Positions 1 through 6,060 of a DNA stretch of 6,971 nt are shown piece by piece (position 1 is the stretch's first letter; each line of letters opens with the position of its first letter). The notes under the pieces were generated by a model. It saw only the letters and a program-made list of their open reading frames with translations, made no database searches and had not been told where the DNA came from. Both the position numbers and the translations under genes were made by a program. Source of the DNA: an uncultured Clostridia bacterium (GTDB lineage: Bacteria > Bacillota > Clostridia > Lachnospirales > Anaerotignaceae); the NCBI GenBank assembly GCA_937888765.1, contig CALASU010000303.1, positions 1 to 6,971 on the forward strand, in the 5' to 3' direction.

Positions 1-494
1 GGAATCGGTTTGTATGTGATGTGGCAGAGCCGTATCTGGTAGTGCTGAATGCTTTACCGAAAACAGCACTTGCACCTATTATCATTGTCTGGTTTGGCAA
101 TACCCAGAAGTCCATTATCATTGTAGCTTTGCTGACTTCCGTAGTGGTAACAATCCTTTCGGTACTGAATGGATTTTTGCAGGTAGATGAAGAAAAAATC
201 AAACTGATTCGTATTTTCGGCGGAACAAAGAAACAGATTCTGTCGAAAGTGATTTTCCCTGCAAATATTCCTGTGATTCTGAATGCATTGAAAATCAATG
301 TAGGGTTGTCATTTGTCGGTGTAATTGTCGGGGAATTTCTGGTGGCACAGAAAGGTCTGGGATTTCTTATTATTTATGGCGGGCAGATTTTTAAACTGGA
401 TTGGGTCATGCTCAGTGTGATCATTCTTTCATTGCTGGCAGCGGGAATGTATCAGGCGATTGCTATTTTGGAAAAAAGGATTGCCAAGTGGTAA
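1..494 (+). CDS. ABC importer permease, SsuC/TauC type (5' truncated)
   Basis: This is the C-terminal part of an inner-membrane permease of the nitrate/sulfonate/taurine (BPD_transp_1) class; the reading frame is open from base 3 and gives 163 residues before TAA at 492-494. Hydrophobic stretches at visible residues about 11-32, 37-58, 98-115 and 135-156 fit the last membrane helices. Between the second and third lies the cytoplasmic EAA-like loop (about residues 62-91, with IFGG and IFPANIP) that contacts the ATPase in this family. The sequence LNALPK..LAP..IVWFG is characteristic of the SsuC/TauC group. A GTG at 21 could be called as a start, but the frame continues upstream with no stop and the family is normally about 250 residues, so the gene is cut by the window edge. 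The cognate ATPase is not visible. The SsuA-like binding protein at 1591-2595 could be its partner, but this is inference. The substrate cannot be told from the sequence. Confidence 0.93.
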   Translation, partial: NRFVCDVAEPYLVVLNALPKTALAPIIIVWFGNTQKSIIIVALLTSVVVTILSVLNGFLQVDEEKIKLIRIFGGTKKQILSKVIFPANIPVILNALKINVGLSFVGVIVGEFLVAQKGLGFLIIYGGQIFKLDWVMLSVIILSLLAAGMYQAIAILEKRIAKW

Positions 495-539
495 ACAGGA
501 AGCCAGTCATAAAAATTCTGGAATCAACGATATTGTAAT

Positions 540-590
540 AGCGGACATGGTTTTTGAGAGTAGACGAAAATCATGTCTGTTTTGCGTTTT
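540..590 (+). terminator. Putative rho-independent terminator, G:U-rich hairpin
   Basis: Bases 540-556 can pair with 565-581 to give a 17-bp stem around the 8-base loop 557-564, followed by a TTTGCGTTTT tract. Five pairs are G:U wobbles (541:580, 543:578, 550:571, 555:566 are clear; the rest are Watson-Crick), so the stem holds as + strand RNA but not as - strand RNA. It sits 46 bases after the permease stop and would end that transcript. The U-tract is broken by GCG, which lowers confidence. Confidence 0.5.
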
Positions 591-610
591 GCAACAGTCC
601 GTGATATACT
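582..610 (+). promoter_or_regulatory. SigA-type promoter with extended -10, for the cysteine hydrolase
   Basis: TTGCGT at 582-587 and TATACT at 605-610 are separated by exactly 17 bases. The -10 box is preceded by TG at 602-603 (TGATATACT), which is the extended -10 motif of vegetative promoters. Transcription would start near 617, leaving a leader of about 24 bases before the ATG at 641. The -35 box overlaps the tail of the upstream hairpin. Confidence 0.75.
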
Positions 611-640
611 GGAAGAAAAATTAAAAATGGGGGAATCAAT

Positions 641-1288
641 ATGGACTGGAAAAAAACAGCTTTGGTTGTGATTGATATGGAACAGGCGTTTATTAACGAA
701 GATTCTCCGCTTTGCATCAAGTATGCGGCGGCAACAGTGCCTGCCTGTGGGAAAGTCATTGAAAAGGCGAGAGAAAGAGGGATTCCTGTCTTCTTTGTCA
801 ATCGGATCTATCGTAAAAACGGCAGTGACGTGGAATTTACTCGTTACAATAGCTGGGAGCAGGGGGGACGCTATCTTGCACCCGAAAGTACAGGGCCGCT
901 TTCTATTGAAGTGCCGCCTGAATTTATACCGCAGAAAGGAGATTATACGATCATCAAACCCCGTTTTTCTGCATTTTTTCAGACAGAACTGGATCTGATC
1001 TTCCGCAGATTAGGTACATATACGGTTTTTCTGGCAGGAACCACAACGCCGAATTGCATCCGCACAACCTGTTATGACGGGCTTTCTCTGGAGTATAATA
1101 TCGCAGTACTGACAGACTGCTGTTCTTCCAATACAGAGGAAATTCAGCGGGTCAATATGGAGGATATGGAACGGGCAGGGGCAACACTTGTGAGTGCAGA
1201 ATCGTTTTTGAATGATAGCTATGAGCCATATAATCTGGCTGAGGAAGTACAGAAAAAAGTGCAGGCAGATGAAACTGCACCGGAATAA
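641..1288 (+). CDS. Isochorismatase-family cysteine hydrolase
   Basis: This is a cytoplasmic alpha/beta hydrolase of the isochorismatase/nicotinamidase superfamily, 215 residues, which is a normal full length. The three residues of the family's active site can be placed: Asp12 in VVIDMEQAF, Lys106 in IIKPRFSAF, and Cys139 in GTTTPNCIRTTCYD, where the preceding TTP fits the conserved cis-peptide region. The C-terminal part (LTDCCSS...NMEDMERAGA) is also typical. Known members cleave C-N bonds in amides such as nicotinamide, N-carbamoylsarcosine or ureidoacrylate, and some cleave isochorismate; the substrate here cannot be assigned. The start is set by GGGGGA at 629-634, six bases before the ATG, and a good promoter lies just upstream, so the gene is probably transcribed on its own or with the small gene behind it. 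It follows an ABC permease, so a role on an imported nitrogen compound is possible but is only inferred from position. Confidence 0.9.
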   Translation: MDWKKTALVVIDMEQAFINEDSPLCIKYAAATVPACGKVIEKARERGIPVFFVNRIYRKNGSDVEFTRYNSWEQGGRYLAPESTGPLSIEVPPEFIPQKGDYTIIKPRFSAFFQTELDLIFRRLGTYTVFLAGTTTPNCIRTTCYDGLSLEYNIAVLTDCCSSNTEEIQRVNMEDMERAGATLVSAESFLNDSYEPYNLAEEVQKKVQADETAPE

Positions 1289-1294
1289 TGAAAA

Positions 1295-1301
1295 AAGGAG
1301 G
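1295..1301 (+). promoter_or_regulatory. Ribosome binding site that sets the start of the 58-residue gene
   Basis: AAGGAGG, a near-perfect Shine-Dalgarno sequence, ends seven bases before the ATG at 1309. An in-frame ATG at 1288, overlapping the stop of the hydrolase gene, lies upstream of this site and would add only MKKGGKK, which simply encodes the Shine-Dalgarno region. The downstream ATG is therefore the better start. Confidence 0.8.
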
Positions 1302-1308
1302 AAAAAAG

Positions 1309-1485
1309 ATGAACGATGAAAAAGATTGTAATGTAATAAATTACGAAATTAATTATTACGCTAATTTGATGAGAATTAAAGCAGCTGAACAATCTGAAAA
1401 TAAAGAATTGGATTATCAAATCAAAGTACAGAAAATAAAACTTGCTATTTTGGGCATAGATGCTGCAAATCTTGCATTTGATTAA
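1309..1485 (+). CDS. Small hypothetical protein, 58 residues, AT-rich
   Basis: I do not recognise this protein. It begins 20 bases after the hydrolase stop, has a near-perfect Shine-Dalgarno sequence and is followed by a strong terminator at 1543-1569, so it looks like a real expressed gene, probably the second gene of a two-gene unit. It is charged and hydrophilic, with an Asn/Tyr/Ile-rich N-terminal part (NYEINYYANLM, about residues 11-21) and a Lys/Glu/Gln-rich middle; most of residues 15-55 could be helical. There is no signal peptide or membrane segment, and only one Cys (residue 7). A hand count gives 47 G or C in 174 coding bases, about 27%, against roughly 46% in sampled parts of the preceding gene. 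This suggests a different origin or a fast-evolving small gene. No function can be proposed. Confidence 0.7.
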   Translation: MNDEKDCNVINYEINYYANLMRIKAAEQSENKELDYQIKVQKIKLAILGIDAANLAFD

Positions 1486-1542
1486 TAATGGTTTCAGCTA
1501 TTTGAATTACTTATAAGGCAATGTAAAATACAGAAAAAGATA

Positions 1543-1574
1543 AGGCGTTTGCTGTTGCGGCAAACGCCTGTTTT
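1543..1574. terminator. Bidirectional rho-independent terminator between convergent genes
   Basis: Bases 1543-1552 (AGGCGTTTGC) pair perfectly with 1560-1569 (GCAAACGCCT) across a 7-base loop. On the + strand the stem is followed by GTTTTAAT, and on the - strand by TTATCTTTTT. It can thus end transcription of the small gene from the left and of the substrate-binding protein gene from the right, whose stop codon is 22 bases away. Confidence 0.9.
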
Positions 1575-1590
1575 AATAGAATTTCCGGAT

Positions 1591-2595
1591 TTATTCAGAC
1601 ATTACTTTTTCAGCAAATTCTGTTTTTACCAATGCATCATAAGGTACGCGGCTCGTCAGTTCGCCGCCTTCTTCCATGATATCCTGGATCAGTTCAAAGC
1701 CCTCTTTGGAGAAGAGCGGATCTTCTTTCCATGTATCCTGCACTTTATAGCGTTCGATGATGGTTGCCAGTGTTTCAGCATCGGAATCGGGGAACTGCGG
1801 CAGGATGACCTCAGCAATTTCTGCGGAGGAATGTTCTTTTACCCAGATCTGTCCCTTATAAATCGCACGGGTAAAGGCTTCAATCACTTCGGGGTGTTCT
1901 TCCATGAAGGCATCCTGTGCCATGTAGACTGTGTAGGGAACATAGCCGCTGGCAGTACCCAGAGATGCCACAATATGCCCCGCGCCGCTCTGTTCCAGAG
2001 TGGTTGCGGTGGGTTCAAATTCTACGGTATAATCGCCGACATTTCCTGTAAATGCCCCTGCGGTAGAGGAAAAGTCGATGTTGTTGATGATTTCAACATC
2101 TTCGCCGATGGTCATGCCATTTTCCTTGATGACATATTCCAGAACCAGTTCGGGCATACCGCCCAATCTGCCGCCGATGACGGATTTTCCTTTCAGATCA
2201 GCCCATTCGAAATCGGGTTCGGCTTCTCGGGATACCAGAAAGTTACCTGCCCGCTGTGTCAGCTGTAAAAATGCTTTCGGATAGTCCTCTTTTCCCTCAT
2301 TGTATACATACAGACCTGCTTCTGTACCGAGCAGGGCAATATCAGCAGAATCGGACAGCAGTGCTGTCATGGATTTATCTGCCCCGTTACCGATGGCAAC
2401 CGTTACATCCAATCCTTCTTCTTCAAAAAAGCCCATTTCCTGCGCCACATACTGCGGAGCATAAAATACAGAATGTACCACTTCATTCAGACGAACGGGT
2501 GTCAGCTCTTTTTCCGTTTCGGCAGTGCTTCCGCAGCCGACACACAGCACAGCCGCCAATGTCCCTGCTATGACAGAACAAATTTGTTTTTTCAT
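1591..2595 (-). CDS. SsuA/NMT1-type ABC substrate-binding lipoprotein
   Basis: This 334-residue protein is the extracellular binding component of an ABC importer of the nitrate/sulfonate/taurine/thiamine-precursor group. Residues 1-20 are a lipoprotein signal (MKKQ, hydrophobic core, CVG before Cys21); Cys21 is the likely lipidated residue, although Cys at -3 of the lipobox is less usual than Leu. The mature part has the family hallmarks HSVFYAPQYVAQE and GFFEEEGLDV (about residues 41-64), then GNGADKSMTALLSDSADIALLG and DLKGKSVIGGRLGG. The ligand is not evident. The frame stays open upstream to 2784, but the start at 2595 is right: it has the signal peptide and AGGAGGT seven bases upstream, while the extension would be read from the AT-rich promoter region. 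It may work with the permease at the left window edge; its own promoter and opposite strand suggest separate control. Confidence 0.93.
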   Translation of the reverse strand: MKKQICSVIAGTLAAVLCVGCGSTAETEKELTPVRLNEVVHSVFYAPQYVAQEMGFFEEEGLDVTVAIGNGADKSMTALLSDSADIALLGTEAGLYVYNEGKEDYPKAFLQLTQRAGNFLVSREAEPDFEWADLKGKSVIGGRLGGMPELVLEYVIKENGMTIGEDVEIINNIDFSSTAGAFTGNVGDYTVEFEPTATTLEQSGAGHIVASLGTASGYVPYTVYMAQDAFMEEHPEVIEAFTRAIYKGQIWVKEHSSAEIAEVILPQFPDSDAETLATIIERYKVQDTWKEDPLFSKEGFELIQDIMEEGGELTSRVPYDALVKTEFAEKVMSE

Positions 2596-2602
2596 TTTTT
2601 TG

Positions 2603-2609
2603 ACCTCCT
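2603..2609 (-). promoter_or_regulatory. Ribosome binding site of the SsuA-like gene
   Basis: On the - strand this reads AGGAGGT, seven bases before the ATG at 2595-2593. It decides between that start and the in-frame upstream start at 2784, which would add 63 residues ahead of the lipoprotein signal. Confidence 0.85.
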
Positions 2610-2665
2610 GAGAGAATGCAATTTGTTTTACTTTATGCGGGAGAATCAAAAAAAGTATATTGTCC

Positions 2666-2700
2666 TTTATTTTTTTCAGCGAAGAATTTATTTTTTTCAG
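2666..2700. repeat. Exact 14-bp T-rich direct repeat, 21-bp offset, next to the divergent promoters
   Basis: TTTATTTTTTTCAG occurs at 2666-2679 and again, without mismatch, at 2687-2700, separated by CGAAGAA. The 21-bp offset is two helical turns, so both copies face the same side of the DNA. Measured from the polA -10 box, the left copy falls where an UP element would lie and the right copy covers the weak -35 region. This could be an intrinsically bent A-tract, an UP element or a regulator site; low sequence complexity makes chance possible. Confidence 0.6.
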
Positions 2701-2715
2701 AAAATGTAGTATAAT
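2687..2715 (+). promoter_or_regulatory. Putative polA promoter
   Basis: A perfect -10 box TATAAT lies at 2710-2715. Seventeen bases upstream is TTTATT (2687-2692), a poor match to TTGACA, but the surrounding T-tracts could compensate as an UP element. Transcription would begin near 2722, giving a leader of about 63 bases that contains a hairpin. Confidence 0.6.
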
Positions 2716-2735
2716 GAAAGTTAACATTCTGACAA
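2708..2735 (-). promoter_or_regulatory. Putative - strand promoter for the SsuA-like gene, sharing the polA -10 core
   Basis: Read on the - strand, TTGTCA (2735-2730, five of six matches to TTGACA) is followed after 16 bases by TATACT (2713-2708). This -10 box overlaps the polA TATAAT on the opposite strand within AGTATAAT. Start near 2701 would give a leader of roughly 105 bases before the ATG at 2595. A second - strand TATACT at 2659-2654 lacks a convincing -35 and is a weaker alternative. Confidence 0.55.
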
Positions 2736-2755
2736 GGCATTTTGAAATGCCTTTT
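2734..2755 (+). promoter_or_regulatory. Hairpin with short T-tail in the polA leader
   Basis: Bases 2734-2741 (AAGGCATT) pair with 2746-2753 (AATGCCTT) around the loop TTGA, and the stem runs into TTTT at 2752-2755. It lies about 12 bases after the predicted polA start site and 32 bases before the ATG. It resembles a small intrinsic terminator or an mRNA-protecting 5' hairpin. The - strand has no T-run after it, so any terminator action would be on the polA side. No riboswitch or anti-terminator partner was recognised. Confidence 0.5.
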
Positions 2756-2784
2756 GTAATGATACCAACTTTTAGGAGGTTCAT

Positions 2785-5436
2785 ATGGCTGAAAAGATTA
2801 TGTTGATTGACGGCAATAGTATCGTCAACCGTGCCTTTTATGGTGTGCCGCTTCTGACAAATGCGGAGGGTCGATATACCAATGGGGTTTACGGTTTTTT
2901 GAATATTTTATTTAAACTTTTGGATGAAGAAAAACCGCAGTATCTGGCGGTGGCATTTGATTTGAAAGCACCGACTTTCCGCCACAAGACTTTTGCGGAA
3001 TACAAGGGCACAAGAAAAGGAATGCCCGAAGAACTGCGGGAACAGATGCCCTTGTTGAAAGAAGTACTGCGGACAATGCAGATTCCTATTTTTGAGCAGG
3101 AAGGCTATGAAGCAGATGATATTCTGGGGACGCTTTCGGCTTTAGCGGAACAGAATGGAGTTGATCCCGTTGTCGTTTCCGGGGACAGGGATTTGCTGCA
3201 GATTGCGGGAGAAAATCTGAAAGTGCGTATTCCCAAAACAAAGGGTGGACGCACAGAAACAGAAGACTATTATGCGGCAGATGTACTGGAAAAATACGGT
3301 GTGACACCGACAGAATTCATTGATGTGAAAGCACTGATGGGGGATACTTCTGACAATATTCCCGGTGTGCCGAGCATTGGCGAAAAAACAGCTGTGAAAA
3401 TCATACAGCAGTATCATGATATTGAAACAGCGATTGCCCATGCGGCAGAAATTAAGCCGAAAAAGGCTTCTGAAAATCTGACTGCATTTGCAGAACAGGC
3501 AAGACTGAGTAAATTTCTGGCAACGATCATTCGGGATATGCCTTTGGAATGGAAGCAGGAAGCATTGCAGATGGGGGATCTGTTCAATGCAGAAGCCTAT
3601 GCACTGGTAAAACGGCTGGAATTCAAAAGTATGTTTTCCCGTTTTGAGGGAGCCGCTCCTGCACAGCAGGAAACCAATTACCGCTTTGTAGATACCAAAG
3701 AGGAAGCGGAAGCGATTGCGGCAGTTCTGAAAACAGGCGAACTGGGCTATACATTTGTATATGAAAATGCGGAATGTCTGGGGCTTGCGCTGTATCAGCC
3801 GGACTGCAGCGGCATCTGGATAGAAGCAAGTATGCAGCTGATGCTCCATGATATTCTTTCTGTTTTTAAAGAGGTTTTTACATCCTCTGCTTATGAAAAA
3901 ATCGGGCACGATGTAAAAAAAGATCTGCATCTGCTGAGGGATTACGGCTATGATGATGTGAAAATTGCTTTTGACACGGCTCTTGCTGCTTATGTTCTGA
4001 ATGCAACAGGATCTTCTTATGAATATGATGATCTTTCTCAGGATTTTCTGCAGGAAAGCTATCCCTCTGCGGAAGAAATTTTCGGCAAGGGGAAAGCAAA
4101 GAAAACATTTGCAAGCCTTTCTGAAAAAGAACGTACTGCCTTTGCGGCAAGACAGGCAGAAATCTTCTTCCGTGCAAAAGCAGTCATAACAGAACAGTTG
4201 AAAGAAAACGGGCAGGAAGATTTGTTTTATGAAATGGAAATGCCCTTACTGTATGTGCTTGCCGATATGGAAAAATACGGCATAAAGGTAGACAAAGCAG
4301 CACTGCTTGCGTATCAGAAACAATTGGATGAAAAGCTGAGCGGCATGACAGATGAGATCTATGAACTGGCAGGTGAGGAGTTTAACGTAAATTCTCCAAA
4401 ACAGCTTGGTGTGATCCTGTTTGAAAAGCTTGGTATGAAGGGCGGCAAAAAGACAAAAACAGGCTATTCCACAGCGGCGGATGTGCTGGAAAAACTGAAA
4501 TATGAGCATCCCATTGTGGAAAAAATACTGTATTACAGACAGCTTGCCAAGCTGAAAAGCACTTATGCAGACGGCTTACTGGCAGTGATGGATGCCGAAA
4601 CTGAAAAAATTTATTCTACCTTTAACCAGACCATTACGGCAACAGGTCGTATCAGCTCTACAGAACCCAATCTGCAGAACATTCCTGTGCGTCTGGAACT
4701 GGGACGGGAACTCAGAAAAGTATTTATTCCCGAAAGTGACGACTATTGTTTCTTAGATGCGGACTATTCTCAGATCGAACTGAGAGTACTGGCGCATATT
4801 GCAGGGGATGAAAGTCTGATTGCGGCGTTTAAGAGCAATCAGGATATCCACAGAATGACGGCTTCTCAGGTATTCCATGTGCCGTTTGAAGAAGTAACTT
4901 CTTTGCAGAGAAGCAACGCAAAGGCGGTTAACTTCGGTATCATTTACGGCAAAGGCTCTTTCACACTGGCACAGGATTTAGGAATCACCAGAAAGGAAGC
5001 AGAAGAATATATCAACGCTTACTTTGCAAGATACCCTAAAATCAAGGGCTTTATGGAAGATACGATCAAAAATGGTGCGGAAAAAGGCTATGTTGCTACC
5101 CTGTGGAACCGCAGACGTGCCATGCCCGAACTGCAGAGCAGTAATTTCATACAGCGTGCGGCAGGGGAAAGAGCGGCTATGAATATGCCGATTCAGGGCA
5201 GTGCAGCGGATATTATTAAGCTGGCAATGATCAAAGTGCATCGTGCCTTAAAAGAGGGCGGTTTTAAATCCCGTCTGATCCTGCAGGTACACGATGAATT
5301 GCTGATTGAAACATATAAGGATGAAAAAGAAGCAGTTGCGGCGATTCTGAAAGAAAATATGGAACAGGCGGCTAATCTGCTTGTGCCTCTGGACGTGGAT
5401 GTGCATGAGGGCAAGTCCTGGTTTGAAGCGAAATAA
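2785..5436 (+). CDS. polA: DNA polymerase I (5' nuclease active, proofreading site lost)
   Basis: The 883-residue length is that of a complete bacterial DNA polymerase I, the enzyme that removes RNA primers, fills gaps and takes part in excision repair. Residues 1-290 are the 5'-nuclease domain with its metal ligands visible: Asp9, Asp59, Glu109/Asp111/Asp112 in YEADD, Asp134/Asp136 in GDRD, Asp187 and Asp190 before the helix-hairpin-helix NIPGVPSIG. Residues about 300-480 are the 3'-5' exonuclease fold, but the DxE of Exo I is replaced by V325-Y-E and the Exo III Tyr/Asp by Phe453/Gln457; only Asp380 remains, so proofreading should be absent, as in Bacillus and Taq enzymes. Residues about 490-883 are the polymerase: motif A DYSQIELR with Asp660, motif B Arg709, Lys713, Phe717 and Tyr721, motif C VHDE with Asp837. 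AGGAGGT at 2774-2780 sets the start. It heads a tight gene cluster with coaE. Confidence 0.99.
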   Translation: MAEKIMLIDGNSIVNRAFYGVPLLTNAEGRYTNGVYGFLNILFKLLDEEKPQYLAVAFDLKAPTFRHKTFAEYKGTRKGMPEELREQMPLLKEVLRTMQIPIFEQEGYEADDILGTLSALAEQNGVDPVVVSGDRDLLQIAGENLKVRIPKTKGGRTETEDYYAADVLEKYGVTPTEFIDVKALMGDTSDNIPGVPSIGEKTAVKIIQQYHDIETAIAHAAEIKPKKASENLTAFAEQARLSKFLATIIRDMPLEWKQEALQMGDLFNAEAYALVKRLEFKSMFSRFEGAAPAQQETNYRFVDTKEEAEAIAAVLKTGELGYTFVYENAECLGLALYQPDCSGIWIEASMQLMLHDILSVFKEVFTSSAYEKIGHDVKKDLHLLRDYGYDDVKIAFDTALAAYVLNATGSSYEYDDLSQDFLQESYPSAEEIFGKGKAKKTFASLSEKERTAFAARQAEIFFRAKAVITEQLKENGQEDLFYEMEMPLLYVLADMEKYGIKVDKAALLAYQKQLDEKLSGMTDEIYELAGEEFNVNSPKQLGVILFEKLGMKGGKKTKTGYSTAADVLEKLKYEHPIVEKILYYRQLAKLKSTYADGLLAVMDAETEKIYSTFNQTITATGRISSTEPNLQNIPVRLELGRELRKVFIPESDDYCFLDADYSQIELRVLAHIAGDESLIAAFKSNQDIHRMTASQVFHVPFEEVTSLQRSNAKAVNFGIIYGKGSFTLAQDLGITRKEAEEYINAYFARYPKIKGFMEDTIKNGAEKGYVATLWNRRRAMPELQSSNFIQRAAGERAAMNMPIQGSAADIIKLAMIKVHRALKEGGFKSRLILQVHDELLIETYKDEKEAVAAILKENMEQAANLLVPLDVDVHEGKSWFEAK

Positions 5437-5454
5437 AGAAAGTTGGGAAGAACT

Positions 5455-6045
5455 ATGAACGTAATTGGATTGACAGGCGGCACAGGCAGCGGGAAAAGCG
5501 TTGTGAGCCGCAGTCTGGAAGCAGCGGGGGCTGTCATTGTGGATGCAGATAAAATTGCCCACGAAATCATTTTGAAGGGCGAGCCTGCTTATCTGGAAAT
5601 CATTGCATACTATGGCAGAGAGATTCTGGATGCAGAAGAAAATATTATCCGCAAAAAACTGGGGGAAATTGTATTCAATGATGCCGAAAAACTGGCATTT
5701 CTGAATCAGTGTACCCATAAATATATCACGGCAGAGGTAAAAAGACAGATCGCGCAGGCAAAAGAAGCAGGAACAGCAAAAGCTATTGTGGTAGATGCTC
5801 CTCTGCTCCTGGAAGCGAAGCTGGAAACGGTATGTGATACAGTCTGGGTAGTATATGCTGATCCGGAAGTGCGTGCAAAGCGCGTGATGGAGCGGGATGG
5901 TATTACCTATGAGCTGGCAAAGGCAAGAATTGCCAATCAGAAAAGCTGGGAGGAATATAAACAGGCGGCAGATACTGTGATTGATAACAGCAAAGACCTG
6001 CCTTTCCTTGAAGCACAGCTGCAAGAACTTTTGAAAACTTTATAA
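5455..6045 (+). CDS. coaE: Dephospho-CoA kinase
   Basis: This 196-residue cytoplasmic enzyme phosphorylates the ribose 3'-hydroxyl of dephospho-CoA with ATP, the last step of coenzyme A synthesis. The N-terminal P-loop is clear (IGLTGGTGSGKS, residues 4-15, with Lys14), followed by the VDAD motif (residues 29-32, Asp32 the likely catalytic acid), VVDAPLLLEA (112-121) and the C-terminal lid and base-binding part (MERDGI, RIANQ, VIDNS). Length is normal. The ATG at 5455 is preceded by GGGAAG at 5445-5450 and puts the P-loop at the usual distance from the N-terminus; a TTG at 5443 would add four residues from the ribosome binding region and is less likely. Only 18 bases separate it from polA, so the two are probably co-transcribed. 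polA-coaE adjacency is common in Firmicutes. Confidence 0.97.
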   Translation: MNVIGLTGGTGSGKSVVSRSLEAAGAVIVDADKIAHEIILKGEPAYLEIIAYYGREILDAEENIIRKKLGEIVFNDAEKLAFLNQCTHKYITAEVKRQIAQAKEAGTAKAIVVDAPLLLEAKLETVCDTVWVVYADPEVRAKRVMERDGITYELAKARIANQKSWEEYKQAADTVIDNSKDLPFLEAQLQELLKTL

Positions 6046-6060
6046 AGGACGTTAGAAGCG

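Noticed and set aside
1288..1308. Start of the small gene at 1288, overlapping the hydrolase stop as TAATG
   Set aside because: It looks like translational coupling, but the extra residues encode the Shine-Dalgarno sequence itself and that sequence is ideally placed for the ATG at 1309.
1549..2268. 239-residue open frame on the + strand
   Set aside because: It is antisense to the SsuA-like gene, starts inside the bidirectional terminator, and has a Phe/Cys/His-rich composition with no recognisable domain. It mirrors the codon bias of the true gene.
2734..2753. polA leader hairpin as a riboswitch
   Set aside because: The leader of about 63 bases is too short for known aptamers, and no conserved riboswitch core or competing anti-terminator stem could be seen.
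2596..2784. 63-residue N-terminal extension of the SsuA-like protein
   Set aside because: The frame is open only because the region is AT-rich. It would bury the lipoprotein signal and run through the promoters, while the start at 2595 has AGGAGGT at the right distance.
3142..3930. 262-residue open frame on the - strand inside polA
   Set aside because: It lies fully antisense to well-conserved polA, is unusually rich in Cys and Phe, and has no ribosome binding site or family resemblance that I could see.
5443..5454. TTG start for coaE, four residues earlier
   Set aside because: The TTG lies within the GGGAAG ribosome binding region, and the ATG at 5455 gives the normal N-terminus just before the P-loop.
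5248..6024. 258-residue open frame on the - strand across the polA end and coaE
   Set aside because: It is antisense to two clear genes and spans their junction, with Cys/Phe/Ile-rich low-information sequence. It is an artefact of reverse-complemented codon bias.
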